A DNA stretch of 64,000 nucleotides from an uncultured Poribacteria bacterium. GTDB lineage: Bacteria > Poribacteria > WGA-4E > WGA-3G. The notes under the pieces were generated by a model. That model did not search any database. It worked only from the letters and a program-made list of their open reading frames with translations, and was not told where the DNA came from. This document shows, piece by piece, positions 16,750-26,895 of the stretch. The stretch spans positions 496,001 through 560,000 of the forward strand of contig OX639973.1 in the NCBI GenBank assembly GCA_951828385.1. The letters are read 5' to 3'. Position 1 is the stretch's first letter. Each line of letters begins with the position of its first letter. Both the position numbers and the translations under genes were made by a program.

Positions 16750-19488
16750 ATGAAACGGTTGACGCTGCTGCTATCACTCGTCATCAGTATTAGCATATTC
16801 TGCCAACAGCTTTCCGCGCAAGAAAACGCTAATCCAAGACGGTTGACAGCATCAATAACGGGCAGAATTATTTGGGATGGTCAAGACCTGTCCCACGCGA
16901 ATGTGTCTGTCTATCGGGATGACAAATTACGCGAATTGTACATGAGTGGGATTCCGAAATTGGGTGATGGGCAGTTTACCCTTGACGTTGAACCCGGTCA
17001 ATACTATCTCGCGGCTTATGTGGATGTCAATAAGTCAGGAAATTTTGATGTGGGTGACGGCTTGGGTATCTTTGGGATCACTGAATGGGACAACAAGGAT
17101 CAAAAGTATCAAATTGTCAAAGTAGATAACAAAGAAACGGTTCGGGCGATAGAGATTCCAATCACAGGACGCGCGACGCTGACCGATGGAAAGTTTAACA
17201 TTATTCCAGCATCCCGATATCAACCGACCGAGTTCCAAAAGTTCCAAGCCGATTTGCGCGCAGCGACCTCTGGCTGTAGCGGTACGCTCAGCCTTGCGCT
17301 TGATAAGGACACTCCGAAGTCTTTTGCGCTTGAAGGACGTAAAGCCTTAATTCTCGCTTATACGGATTTATCTTGGAAATATCGCGCCGGGATTACCACA
17401 GTGTCGGATTCGGGGGCATGGCATCTCAAGTTGCCACCGGGTAAATACTATCTCATGGCGATTGTCGATAACAACAAGACGAATAAACTGGACACCGGAG
17501 ACGACTTCGGATTTTATGGTGTCGAAAATATGCGCAAACGTGGGGAGTTCCCGGAACCCGTCCTGATTTCGCCAAACAAACTTATCACCGATATTGGCAT
17601 CACAATTAGTGCTACCTATCAGAAGCGTAAAAAGACATCCGAGGAGAATTCAAGTATACTGACAGGTAAAGTATCACTCCCTGAAGGGACCTCTGCGCGC
17701 GTAGAGGTGTACGCTGAATCCACCTTAGTGTCCCCTATCGGTAGCGGAGAAACCGCGACCGACGGGACATTTCATATAGCCCTTCCACCCGGTGAATATT
17801 ACGTTATCGTTAACTTAGATGCGAATAAAGACGACAGGTATAGTGAAGGGGACGGTTTAGGCGGCTATGGAACCGTGGACATCACAACGCAGCCGCCCGC
17901 ACCGATCACCCTGAGTGCTGGTGAAAATCGGAACATTGAACTCCTTATCAGCGCACACTATGATGCGAACGGACACCTGCACGCGACACCTCCCGGCATT
18001 GAAGCCCATATTGAACAGGGGCTTATCGCTGGCAAGATTACATGGGATGGCTACCCTATTCAACAAGGTATTTTAACGCTTTCGTATACCCCTGACTTCA
18101 GTGCGCCGATTGCGATGCCGATCACGGTTGTCGGAGATGGTAACTACCAAGTCAATGTGCTGCCGGGTACCTACTATGTCATGGCAGTCATGGATACAAA
18201 TAATGACGGCAAAACAGGCATAACCGATGGCGTTGGGATATATGGCACGCGTCACCCTGTGCGCGGAGAGCCCACGGCGGTCAGTGTTTTTCCGGGGCAG
18301 ACAACATCTCATATCAATATTGAAATCCTCGCAAGTTACATTGATGAAAACGGAAATATGGCAGAGATTGAGGATGGTGGACGCTGGGAAGTGAAAAAAC
18401 GTTTGGGTGAACCTGAAGATGTCTTTAGCATTACCCGCAACGGACGTGTGAATGAAGAGTGGAAGTATTGGACAAAGGGTCTCGGTTTTCTCTGGGAAGC
18501 GACCGGTGTAGGCTGGGAACTCGGTGGCACGGAAGAATTCACGCCTAAAGCGGAAGTCGCTACAAAGATAGAAAAAAGTAAAGCAGAGGCACCTGGACTT
18601 GGAGACGCGCTTGTTACGGAACAGAATGGATCGCCAGAAACTGAACAGTTACCGGGCTTTATCTACTTTACTTATGACAATATCATCTGGGGCATTTCCG
18701 CCGATGGTATGAGTGTTCCATTAGGTGTTGGACGCAATCCAACAGTTGCAAACGACGGCACACTTACCTACGAAGACCCGGAAGGGAGCGTTATCATCCG
18801 AGGTCCTGATATACCAGAAGGGGGTTTGCTGCTTGATAGACGCGCGCTGGCAAACGATGTGGCAATTTCACCGGACGCGCAATACGTCGCTTATACACGT
18901 CCAGAGACTGGCAATCGGAGCCGCGTTGTGATGCGGCACATTTCGAGCGGGTCCGAATATGTTGTGCCATCAACAGCGTTGAAAAGTTTTACACCGGCTT
19001 GGAATAGCGACGGTAGCATGCTGGCGTATGTCACAGCGGGCACAATCGAAAACCCGGATGCCATCGCTTCAAACGCTGACAATCAGAGACGAAATATCTA
19101 CGCATTTGACCAAGTGAACACAAGTGTAGAACCGATTGTTGTGTCCCCGGCAGATGACTCGCAACCGGCTTGGTCGCCTGCCGATCCAAATCGGTTGGCG
19201 TTCACACGCACAGAAGGCAACCATCAACAGATTTGGCTCATCATCTACTCAGGCGATGGCGTGCCGACAGAACGACAATTAACCCAAAAAGGCGGTTCTC
19301 ATCCGGTGTGGATTCCGCCTGAAGGCCGCTGGATCTTGTATGAAAATAACGGTCAACTCTGGAAAATCGACACTGAAAATCCAGGGGCTACTGAAGACGC
19401 AGTGATGCATAACGGTCAGATCGTGTTTGGACATGAACCCGCTATTTTAGGAAGTAGTCCCCAAACTAATACCGAGCGTGAAAAGTGA
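16750..19488 (+). CDS. Large secreted repeat protein with C-terminal PD40 region
   Basis: A 912-residue exported protein with a signal peptide (residues 1-24). Residues 25-500 hold four units of 120-145 residues, each a carboxypeptidase-regulatory-like beta-sandwich ending in a loop such as GQYYLAAYVDVNKSGNFDVG (about residues 83-102); the equivalent loops lie near 230, 348 and 472. Their D-x-N-x-x-x-x-x-x-D spacing resembles a calcium-binding loop. Residues 650-895 carry PD40 propeller motifs (AISPDAQYVAYT, PAWNSDGSMLAYV, PAWSPADPNRLAF). AAAGGA stands eight bases before ATG. Its stop overlaps the next start (TGATG). Role unknown; a cell-surface scaffold is likely. Confidence 0.82.
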   Translation: MKRLTLLLSLVISISIFCQQLSAQENANPRRLTASITGRIIWDGQDLSHANVSVYRDDKLRELYMSGIPKLGDGQFTLDVEPGQYYLAAYVDVNKSGNFDVGDGLGIFGITEWDNKDQKYQIVKVDNKETVRAIEIPITGRATLTDGKFNIIPASRYQPTEFQKFQADLRAATSGCSGTLSLALDKDTPKSFALEGRKALILAYTDLSWKYRAGITTVSDSGAWHLKLPPGKYYLMAIVDNNKTNKLDTGDDFGFYGVENMRKRGEFPEPVLISPNKLITDIGITISATYQKRKKTSEENSSILTGKVSLPEGTSARVEVYAESTLVSPIGSGETATDGTFHIALPPGEYYVIVNLDANKDDRYSEGDGLGGYGTVDITTQPPAPITLSAGENRNIELLISAHYDANGHLHATPPGIEAHIEQGLIAGKITWDGYPIQQGILTLSYTPDFSAPIAMPITVVGDGNYQVNVLPGTYYVMAVMDTNNDGKTGITDGVGIYGTRHPVRGEPTAVSVFPGQTTSHINIEILASYIDENGNMAEIEDGGRWEVKKRLGEPEDVFSITRNGRVNEEWKYWTKGLGFLWEATGVGWELGGTEEFTPKAEVATKIEKSKAEAPGLGDALVTEQNGSPETEQLPGFIYFTYDNIIWGISADGMSVPLGVGRNPTVANDGTLTYEDPEGSVIIRGPDIPEGGLLLDRRALANDVAISPDAQYVAYTRPETGNRSRVVMRHISSGSEYVVPSTALKSFTPAWNSDGSMLAYVTAGTIENPDAIASNADNQRRNIYAFDQVNTSVEPIVVSPADDSQPAWSPADPNRLAFTRTEGNHQQIWLIIYSGDGVPTERQLTQKGGSHPVWIPPEGRWILYENNGQLWKIDTENPGATEDAVMHNGQIVFGHEPAILGSSPQTNTEREK

Positions 19489-20813
19489 TGAAAAAATCTT
19501 ATACCCAATTAACTCACATTGTCCGATTTTTCATATTGATAGTATCTGTTATCGCGGTCAACACCGTGAGTGCGCAATGGCTTTTGATACCTATGGAGCA
19601 GGGCAAGCAAACCAACCATCTGAAGGCGTATGGCTTGACGTACTGGGCATTAGAAGCACCGCGTGAGTACCGATGCTATTGGTGGTTGAACTACCGCGGC
19701 GGGGCGTTCGTGCTGCCAGATTCACAAGATGTACGCGTCCGTGCTGTCCTCATGGGGGTGCGTTTTGAAGCGATGAGCGATGCCGACTATGCTGGCATCA
19801 AGCAAACTGTTCTTGAGGGTAGCAATATGGACGAGATTCTATTAGAAAAAGCACCGAAGATCGCGGTATATGCGCCGTCAGAGGCATCTCCGTATCGAGA
19901 TCCGTGGGACGATGCGGTTAAAATTGCGCTGGATTACGCCGAAATTCCGTACGATGAAATCTGGGATAAGGAGGTCCAAAGCGGTGTGCTACAGACAAAA
20001 GGCTATGACTGGCTCCACTTGCACCACGAGGATTTTACCGGTCAGCACGGTAAGTTTCATGCCTCGTTTTCGTCGCAAGTCTGGTATCAACAGCGGATGC
20101 TAATGTTCGAGCAAGCCGCTGAGGCATCTGGATTTAAGAGGGTCGCGCAGCACAAAGGACAGACAGCACAGATGATCGCTGACTATATCGCCAATGGTGG
20201 GTTCATCTTCGCGATGTGTTCTGCGCCGGAAACATTGGACATTGCCCTGGCAACGCGGGGCGGTGCGATTGACATCGTAGCACCTGAACTCGACGGGACA
20301 CCGATTGCGGCAAACGCTGAAGCGGAACTTGATTTTCAGCGCACGTTGGCATTTGAGAATTTCAGCCTCTATACGAATCCGTTCCGATACGAATTTTCGG
20401 ATATAGACAACCCGAACCCTGACAGGGATGCCCAAAGTGGGGTCGAAGATTTCAAGCTTTTTGAATTCGCGGCAAAGCACGATCCGATTCCGACAATGCT
20501 GACGCAAAACCATGTTGCTGTTGTGCCGGGCTATCTCGGTCAGACGACCTCGTTTAACATGGACAAGATTCGGGGGTCTATTACGATTTTGGGACAGGTA
20601 GAAGGCACGAACTATGCGAAATATATCCACGGCAAATTAGGGAAAGGTACTTTTACGTTTCTCGGTGGGCATGATCCAGAGGATTATCGGCATCTTGTCG
20701 GCGAGGGGATAATCCCGACGAACCTCGATTTGCATAAACATTCACCCGGATATAGGCTCATCTTGAATAATATCTTGTTCCCGGCAGCTCGTAAGAAACC
20801 GCAGAAAACGTGA
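19488..20813 (+). CDS. Secreted asparagine-synthetase-B-like conserved protein
   Basis: A 441-residue exported protein with a signal peptide cleaved near VSAQW. The mature N-terminus (WLLIPMEQGKQTNHLKAYGL, TYWALE, WWLNYRGGAFVLPD) matches a family found in Bacteroidetes and often labelled asparagine synthetase B, although no AsnB ATP-pyrophosphatase domain is seen. A GATase-like or ThuA-like fold is suggested by FIFAMCSAPETLD and LGGHDPEDYRH. ATG 19488 shares its A with the preceding stop (TGATG), so it is translationally coupled to the large secreted protein. The enzymatic activity is unknown. Confidence 0.75.
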   Translation: MKKSYTQLTHIVRFFILIVSVIAVNTVSAQWLLIPMEQGKQTNHLKAYGLTYWALEAPREYRCYWWLNYRGGAFVLPDSQDVRVRAVLMGVRFEAMSDADYAGIKQTVLEGSNMDEILLEKAPKIAVYAPSEASPYRDPWDDAVKIALDYAEIPYDEIWDKEVQSGVLQTKGYDWLHLHHEDFTGQHGKFHASFSSQVWYQQRMLMFEQAAEASGFKRVAQHKGQTAQMIADYIANGGFIFAMCSAPETLDIALATRGGAIDIVAPELDGTPIAANAEAELDFQRTLAFENFSLYTNPFRYEFSDIDNPNPDRDAQSGVEDFKLFEFAAKHDPIPTMLTQNHVAVVPGYLGQTTSFNMDKIRGSITILGQVEGTNYAKYIHGKLGKGTFTFLGGHDPEDYRHLVGEGIIPTNLDLHKHSPGYRLILNNILFPAARKKPQKT

Positions 20814-20814
20814 G

Positions 20815-20938
20815 TGGTTATCAGGTGTTAGTTACCAGTTACCAGTTACCAAAAAGTAGTTTGTGATGTTCAAGTTTTGCGCAACCGCCACAAGTCTTAA
20901 CTGAAAACTGAGAACTGAAGACTGAAAACTAAAAAGGA
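20815..20938. repeat. Cluster of AACTGA-type heptamer repeats
   Basis: TTACCAGTTACCAGTTACCA and AACTGAAAACTGAGAACTGA runs fill the gap between two genes, with no other feature. The same heptamer family marks many gene junctions in this window. Confidence 0.75.
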
Positions 20939-20945
20939 CAGAAAG

Positions 20946-23057
20946 ATGAAAGCAGTTCTCGCGACGTGCAACCTGAATCAGTGGAGTCTCGACTTTGAAG
21001 GCAATACGGCGCGTATCATTGAATCCATTGAGATAGCCAAGGCGCGCGGCGCGCGGTATCGGTTGGGACCGGAACTGGAAATCACCGGGTATTCTTGCGA
21101 AGACCACTTTCTGGAGCTTGATACGCTGCGGCATAGTTGGGAATCGCTTGCGTGTATCCTCAAAGGCGGGTACACTGACGGTATTCTGTGCGATATCGGC
21201 ATGCCTGTCATGTACAAAAATGTCCGTTATAACTGTCGGGTCTACGTGTTAGATGGCAAGTTGTTGTTAATCCGTCCGAAGATGGTCCTGGCGAGCGATG
21301 GCAATTATCGGGAGCACCGCTGGTTTGTGGCATGGGAGCGGGGTTGGACGACCGAGCCGTACACGCTGCCCCGCGAGATTACCGAACTGACTGGACAACG
21401 ACAGGTTCCTATCGGTATTGCGGCGATAGCGACTGCGGATACGCTTTTGGCAGCTGAAACCTGTGAAGAGCTCTTTGTGCCGATGAGTCCGCATATCCAT
21501 TTCGGGAACGCCGGTGTTGAGATCATCGCTAACGGTTCCGGTTCGCATCACGAGTTACGTAAACTGGATACACGGATCGCGCTGATTCGGAACGCGAGTG
21601 CCAAAAACGGTGGTGTTTATCTCTACGCGAACCAACAGGGATGTGACGGGGGTAGACTCTATTTCGACGGCTGCGCACTGATTGCCCAAAATGGCGAGAT
21701 CTTGGCACAAGGTTCTCAATTCTCACTCAAGGATGTAGAGGTCGTTACGGCTACAGTGAACCTTCACGATGTCCGCACCTATCGGGGTGCGAAGGCGAGT
21801 CGTGCTGTGCAGGCGAGTCAAACGGAACGGCTTCCGCAGATAGATATTGATTTTGATATGGGAATGGAAGGCTGGAAGGGTGCTCAATCTTCCGATCTTC
21901 TCTTCCCATCTTCTCTTCCGATTGAACCGTATACGCACGCACCGGAAGAAGAGATCGCTTTGGGGCCTGCCTGTTGGCTCTGGGATTATCTTCGTAGATC
22001 TGGTGCGGCGGGTTACTTCATCCCTCTCTCTGGGGGTGCAGACAGCGGTGCCGTTGCGACCCTCGTCGGTTCAATGTGTCAATTGGTTGCGAAAGGGGTA
22101 CGCGAAAAAGATACGGCTGTCATCAACGATGTAGCCCGTTGGCTTGCGGACGGTGAAACGCCTGATGTTTTCACAGATCCGTGCGAACTCGCGAATCGTC
22201 TGTTATATACATGTTATATCGGCACAGAGAATAGTTCGCGTGAGACCCGGAAACGCGCGAAACACCTCGCGGCGCAGATTGGCGCGCATCATCTGGACAT
22301 CAATATGGACGGACTTGTGAACGCGCTGCAATCACTCTTTACGCGTATTACACAGAAAACGCCGCGCTTCAAGGTTGAAGGTGGCACCTATGAAGAAAAT
22401 CAGGCACTCCAGAACATACAAGCGAGGCTGCGTATGGTGCTGAGTTACCTGTTCGCACAGATGATGCCGTGGGTAAGGCACCGTGAAGGTACGCTTCTCG
22501 TTTTAGGCACCGGTAACGTTGACGAGGCACTGCGCGGTTACCTCACAAAATACGATTGCAGTAGCGGAGACATCAATCCGATCGGCGGGATTAGCAAACA
22601 CGATCTGCGGCGTTTTTTGAAGTGGGCGGAACATCATCTCGGTTATACTGCGCTCGCTGAGATTGTAGAGGCACCCCCGACAGCAGAACTGGAACCGATA
22701 ACCGAAACTCACACGCAAACCGATGAAGACGACATGGGGATGACATACTCCGAATTGAGTCGATTCGGGCAGCTGCGGAAAATGGAGCAGTGCGGTCCCG
22801 TGAGTATGTTTGAAAAATTGGTTCAGGAGTGGGATCACCTGCCGCCGCGCGAGGTCGCCGAAAAGGTAAAACGCTTCTTTAGATATTACGCCATCAATCG
22901 ACACAAAATGACGACGCTAACGCCCTCCTACCACGCTGAATCTTATTCACCGGACGACAACCGATTTGACTTACGGCAGTTCCTCTATAACACACGCTGG
23001 ACGTGGCAGTTCCGGCATATTGACGCCTGCGTGAAAAAATTGGAGGCGCAGGCGTGA
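20946..23057 (+). CDS. nadE: Glutamine-dependent NAD+ synthetase, eukaryote-like long form
   Basis: A 703-residue two-domain enzyme that makes NAD+ from deamido-NAD+ with ammonia released from glutamine. The N-terminal nitrilase-type glutaminase has E43 (GPELEITGY), K112 ([18 protein letters not shown]) and C173 (ETCEEL); the C-terminal synthetase has the P-loop SGGADS at 362-367. The text closely follows animal and fungal NADSYN1/Qns1 (for example [15 protein letters not shown] and [14 protein letters not shown]) rather than the shorter usual bacterial enzymes. AGGA eight bases before ATG supports the start. Its stop shares GTGA with the Wzi-like gene. Confidence 0.95.
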   Translation: MKAVLATCNLNQWSLDFEGNTARIIESIEIAKARGARYRLGPELEITGYSCEDHFLELDTLRHSWESLACILKGGYTDGILCDIGMPVMYKNVRYNCRVYVLDGKLLLIRPKMVLASDGNYREHRWFVAWERGWTTEPYTLPREITELTGQRQVPIGIAAIATADTLLAAETCEELFVPMSPHIHFGNAGVEIIANGSGSHHELRKLDTRIALIRNASAKNGGVYLYANQQGCDGGRLYFDGCALIAQNGEILAQGSQFSLKDVEVVTATVNLHDVRTYRGAKASRAVQASQTERLPQIDIDFDMGMEGWKGAQSSDLLFPSSLPIEPYTHAPEEEIALGPACWLWDYLRRSGAAGYFIPLSGGADSGAVATLVGSMCQLVAKGVREKDTAVINDVARWLADGETPDVFTDPCELANRLLYTCYIGTENSSRETRKRAKHLAAQIGAHHLDINMDGLVNALQSLFTRITQKTPRFKVEGGTYEENQALQNIQARLRMVLSYLFAQMMPWVRHREGTLLVLGTGNVDEALRGYLTKYDCSSGDINPIGGISKHDLRRFLKWAEHHLGYTALAEIVEAPPTAELEPITETHTQTDEDDMGMTYSELSRFGQLRKMEQCGPVSMFEKLVQEWDHLPPREVAEKVKRFFRYYAINRHKMTTLTPSYHAESYSPDDNRFDLRQFLYNTRWTWQFRHIDACVKKLEAQA

Positions 23058-24586
23058 GGCATCCAATTTTACAAAACGCAATCTTCCTCTTCGCCGCCAT
23101 GTTCGCTTTCAATACTGCGTCCGGCGCGCCCGATGTACCCGTAAGCTTTGACGGATGGATTACCGATGCGCTTGCGAAGTTGGAGACTGACGGTATCACA
23201 GGCGGATTCCATCGGCAGACCGCGCCGCTCTCAAGAGCAGAGGTTGCAGCAGTTATACGCCAGGCTGAATCGCGGATACGTGCAGGTAACGTCGTTCCAT
23301 CTGAGATAGACCGGAAACTCCTTGAAAAGTTGAAACGCGCGTTTCGTAGAGAACTCGCAGGTAGCGATGGACGGAGAATAGCCTTTCTTCCACAACTCCG
23401 CGCGACGGAGAAAGAGATCGCGCCAGCACTTGAGGCTGCTTTTCACTGGACAGCGGGGACGCTTAAACAGCGGTCAGCACCGCGCTTAGCCCTTTACTCT
23501 GAATTTGAAGCGCATAACTTTGAGAGTCGTCCGCTTGACGAGAAAACAGCGGAGCAACGTCTTGAACGGTGGCGTGGTGAGTACACTATGGACTTCAAAA
23601 GGAGTTATTTGCAGGTAAATGGCGCGCATCTTAACCTACTTGTCGGCAGAGATTGGCTTTTCTGGGGTGCGAGTCGGTATAAAACGGTAGGGATCTCGGA
23701 TAACTCCCCGGCGTTTGATCAAGTTCGACTCACGGGTACATTTGGGAAACGCCTCAAAGCGACAGCTTTCACGACGCAATTGGATTCAACATGGTACGAC
23801 GATGGTAAAAAACGGTATCTGGCGAAACGCTATATGAGCGGACACCGGCTCGACTATCAATACAATGACCGCGTGGAAATCGGCGTTGCCGAGTGGATAC
23901 TTTACGGCGGCGATGCACAGACGTTGGAGTGGAAGTATGCGAACCCGTTCACCTTCTATTACGCGCTACAATATAACGCGAAAGCCGATGATAACGTTAT
24001 GTTTGCCTTCGATGCAGCGATCCGCCCTATCGATGGCGTGCGTCTCTATGGGGAATGGATCATCGACGATATTCAATATGAATCTGATTCCAACGATCCG
24101 CACGCAGTGGCATGGCTCTTGGGATTGACGTGGTATCCGCAACATCTCGACCGTCAACTCGGCATCCATAGCGAATACGCGCGTGTCAACCGATGGGCGT
24201 ACACGCACCTCGATCCTGATAATCAGTACACGCATTTCGGTTATGCAATTGGACATCCGATCAGTAACGATTCGGACACATTACGACTTTCGGCATCCTA
24301 TCAGTTTACTGTCTCCGTGGCGGCAGAGGTCCGCGCAGTGCTGACGCGTCACGGTGAGGGCAGCATCGCTGATCGGTTTTATGGTGAGGATTACGAGGCA
24401 CTTCCGTTTCCTACGGGTGTCGTCGCACGCACAACAGAGATTGGGGGTCGGTTCTCCTATCGTCCATTAAATGCTTGGAATTTTTTGGTTTCGTACACGT
24501 GGCATCATACACAAAATAGCGAACACCGTAAAGGGGAAACCAATCAAGGACACCGATTCACATTCCAGCTGGGGTATCTCCTATAG
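23054..24586 (+). CDS. Wzi-like capsule-assembly outer-membrane barrel
   Basis: A 510-residue exported protein with a short signal peptide, a helical periplasmic N-terminal part ([20 protein letters not shown]) and a long beta-barrel region with alternating aromatic strands ([40 protein letters not shown]), ending in a hydrophobic strand. This matches the Wzi/capsule-assembly family of outer-membrane proteins. Start is GTG 23054, overlapping the nadE stop by four bases. The gene link to NAD synthesis is probably positional only. Confidence 0.7.
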   Translation: MRHPILQNAIFLFAAMFAFNTASGAPDVPVSFDGWITDALAKLETDGITGGFHRQTAPLSRAEVAAVIRQAESRIRAGNVVPSEIDRKLLEKLKRAFRRELAGSDGRRIAFLPQLRATEKEIAPALEAAFHWTAGTLKQRSAPRLALYSEFEAHNFESRPLDEKTAEQRLERWRGEYTMDFKRSYLQVNGAHLNLLVGRDWLFWGASRYKTVGISDNSPAFDQVRLTGTFGKRLKATAFTTQLDSTWYDDGKKRYLAKRYMSGHRLDYQYNDRVEIGVAEWILYGGDAQTLEWKYANPFTFYYALQYNAKADDNVMFAFDAAIRPIDGVRLYGEWIIDDIQYESDSNDPHAVAWLLGLTWYPQHLDRQLGIHSEYARVNRWAYTHLDPDNQYTHFGYAIGHPISNDSDTLRLSASYQFTVSVAAEVRAVLTRHGEGSIADRFYGEDYEALPFPTGVVARTTEIGGRFSYRPLNAWNFLVSYTWHHTQNSEHRKGETNQGHRFTFQLGYLL

Positions 24587-24646
24587 TTGTCAGTTATCAG
24601 TTGTGTGTAATTGCGCTTGTATCCGAACCGCCTACAGAGTTAATCG

Positions 24647-25318
24647 ATGATTCGGAAACGCACTTTCTTCTTTATTATCGCGACAGTTATTTTGCTCCTT
24701 GTGTTTGGTGGCATCATCAATATTCATTTGGATTTACGGCTGCTCGCGCTGACACCGAAGATTCTTAAATACAGGGGCCTGATTGAGAAATATGCCGTCA
24801 AAGAGAATTTGGATGCGCGGCTTATCTGCGCGCTGATTGCGCAGGAGTCGGGGTTCAACGAAAAGGCGCGAAGTGCTGTGGGCGCGCAAGGCTTGACGCA
24901 ACTGATGCCTGCGACTGCAAAGGAACTCGGCGTTCAAGACCCATTGGATGCGGAGCAAAACATCGCAGGTGCGGCGCGGTATCTACACACGTTGTATCAT
25001 GCGTTTTCAGACAGCCAACCGGAGGATCGCCATCAATTGGTATTAGCGAGTTACAACGGTGGTATCGGTCGCGTCCGAGATGCGCAAGCCCTTGTCCGTT
25101 ACGAACAAAAGGCAAGTCCATTGCTGTGGGAGCCGGTGAGAACAGCACTCAGCCAACTCACGCCGCAACATGCACCTATACACAAAAAAGTATGGGGAAG
25201 CGAAGAGCCTCCCCACGGGTATTTTGAAGGATTTAATGAAACTTTAAACTACGTGAAGCGAGTGATGCATTACTACGGTAGAATCCGTTTCTACGGTAAA
25301 GTGCTGTTTTTCTTATGA
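24647..25318 (+). CDS. Membrane-anchored lytic transglycosylase (SLT family)
   Basis: A 223-residue protein with an N-terminal membrane anchor (residues 5-30) and a soluble-lytic-transglycosylase domain that cleaves peptidoglycan in the periplasm. The catalytic glutamate is in LICALIAQESGFNEKARSAV; other family marks are GAQGLTQLMPATAKELG, AARYLHTLY and LVLASYNGGIGRV. It overlaps the SRPBCC gene tail-to-tail by 28 bases (25291-25318). Confidence 0.92.
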   Translation: MIRKRTFFFIIATVILLLVFGGIINIHLDLRLLALTPKILKYRGLIEKYAVKENLDARLICALIAQESGFNEKARSAVGAQGLTQLMPATAKELGVQDPLDAEQNIAGAARYLHTLYHAFSDSQPEDRHQLVLASYNGGIGRVRDAQALVRYEQKASPLLWEPVRTALSQLTPQHAPIHKKVWGSEEPPHGYFEGFNETLNYVKRVMHYYGRIRFYGKVLFFL

Positions 25319-25758
25319 CGGAAGATTTCATCTAACTGCTCGGAGCGGTAAGCGAAAATCTTTTCTATATCCGGCCGCACGAAAAGTTTGTTGACGATCC
25401 CATTTCCCCAAACTGCATATTCAACGACATCACCGACGACGACCCCGTTTTCTGTCTCATCAAAGGTATGCGTATGCCGCCAGAGTCGGTAGGGACCGCG
25501 GCGTTGTTCATCCGCAAATCCATAAGGTGGATTCCATTCTGTAATCTCAGTTTGCCAACGGACCGGTATACCGTGGAGTTTGAACTGATAATCAATCTGC
25601 GTTCCGACGCACATATCAATCGGTGCTGGGGTCAGAATTTTTAGGTGCATTGATGGTGGCGTGATCTCAGCGAGGTTATGCGCATTAGAGAAGAATTCAA
25701 AGACTTCTGTGATTGGTCGTTCAAGTGTCCGTTGTGATTCAAAAAAGAATGTTTTCAT
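25291..25758 (-). CDS. SRPBCC (START-like) ligand-binding protein
   Basis: A 155-residue SRPBCC-fold protein. Typical opening ESQRTLERPITEVFEFFSNA and LAEITPPSMHLKIL, followed by HGIPVRWQTEITEWNPPYGF and a C-terminal helix. The family binds hydrophobic ligands or acts as polyketide cyclase; the ligand is not predictable. Heptamer repeats lie between it and ccmD (25765-25870). Confidence 0.82.
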   Translation of the reverse strand: MKTFFFESQRTLERPITEVFEFFSNAHNLAEITPPSMHLKILTPAPIDMCVGTQIDYQFKLHGIPVRWQTEITEWNPPYGFADEQRRGPYRLWRHTHTFDETENGVVVGDVVEYAVWGNGIVNKLFVRPDIEKIFAYRSEQLDEIFRHKKNSTLP

Positions 25759-25876
25759 TTTTAATAGTTATAAGTTGTCAGTTATCAGTTACAAGAGGTT
25801 TTTGATTAAACCATATTCCTCTTTCTGATAACTGAAAGCGTAGCGTACTGAGTCCTGATAACCTATCCTCTGACAA

Positions 25877-26218
25877 CTATTCTTCACCGTTAGATGTTTG
25901 TTCGAGTTGTGCAAGACGTTGGTCTAATTGCTGTTGCTGTTGTCCCAAACGCAATACGTATAACATAAAGACTAACCATATTACAATATAGGCAGCGGCG
26001 AGGTATTTGAGGCGGGTCCTTTGCCCTTTTTCGAGTATCGTAATAGAATTTTTCACAGCCTGCTCAACGACTTCTTCATCCACCGGAACCTCGGACTGTG
26101 AGATTGCCTCTGAAACCGCTGCTGAAACCTTCTCAGGCGTTATATCGACTGGGACTTGGGTTGCGAAGATGAATAACGCCAGAACCACCACAAAGCTTGC
26201 TAAAACCGCTATTTTCAT
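25877..26218 (-). CDS. ccmD: CcmD-like small membrane protein with N-terminal extension
   Basis: A 113-residue protein with an N-terminal membrane segment (residues 4-22), a periplasmic acidic linker, and a second helix followed by a Gln-rich coiled tail (YLAAAYIVIWLVFMLYVLRL, then QQQQQLDQRLAQLEQ). The second part looks like CcmD, the small partner of the heme exporter in cytochrome c maturation. The first 65 residues are not typical of CcmD. ATGA overlaps the ccmC stop. The name rests mostly on the position after ccmC. Confidence 0.65.
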   Translation of the reverse strand: MKIAVLASFVVVLALFIFATQVPVDITPEKVSAAVSEAISQSEVPVDEEVVEQAVKNSITILEKGQRTRLKYLAAAYIVIWLVFMLYVLRLGQQQQQLDQRLAQLEQTSNGEE

Positions 26219-26895
26219 CCGGATGTCTCCTCAAGGTATTTCTGTTGTAGTATCTCATAGCGGGCTTCCGTCTTTTTCATGCGATATCGGATGATTAGCA
26301 GGAATATAAAGAGCATAATCAGTGCGAGCAGTGCTACCATCCATGTATACCGCATTGTCGTCTCAAGGCTCCATTTTGTCCCACGGTCTGGGTGTAATCC
26401 GCCTTGCCAGATATCTACGGCGTAATAAACAATCGGGACATCGAGATAGGCGATAATTCCGAGTACTGCGGAATAGATTCGGCGTTTGTCGCCTTCTAAA
26501 GCGGAGCGGAGGATAAAATAACCGACGTACATGAGCCAGAGTACCAATGTGCTGGTGAGGCGCGCCTCCCAATTCCACCATGTGTTCCATGCATATCGCG
26601 CCCAGATAGGTCCCGATAGCAGCGCGACTGTGCAAAAGATAACACCAAGTTCCGCCGCCGCGACAGCCAGCAGATCGTCGTCCGGTTTGCGTTGGATGAG
26701 GTACTTGAGACTAAAAACACAGTTGACACCAAACGCTACAAAAACGGTGAGCGCCGCTGAGACGTGGTAATAAAAGATTTTTTGTACTTCGAGCATCGTG
26801 CCTTCAGTCCGCGCGTACCCGAAGATAAGATAGAGCGAGATGAAGATGAGGATTGCGGTGATAACGGCTATAATTTTTGTGCTTAGATTTCCCAC
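26215..26895 (-). CDS. ccmC: Heme exporter/cytochrome c assembly protein CcmC
   Basis: A 226-residue protein with six predicted membrane helices and the tryptophan-rich heme-handling motif WNTWWNWEARLTSTL; an upstream HVSAALTVFV provides the usual conserved histidine. CcmC loads heme onto CcmE for cytochrome c maturation. The start overlaps the map gene by 13 bases and the end overlaps ccmD by 4. The other ccm genes are not in the window. Confidence 0.92.
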   Translation of the reverse strand: MGNLSTKIIAVITAILIFISLYLIFGYARTEGTMLEVQKIFYYHVSAALTVFVAFGVNCVFSLKYLIQRKPDDDLLAVAAAELGVIFCTVALLSGPIWARYAWNTWWNWEARLTSTLVLWLMYVGYFILRSALEGDKRRIYSAVLGIIAYLDVPIVYYAVDIWQGGLHPDRGTKWSLETTMRYTWMVALLALIMLFIFLLIIRYRMKKTEARYEILQQKYLEETSG

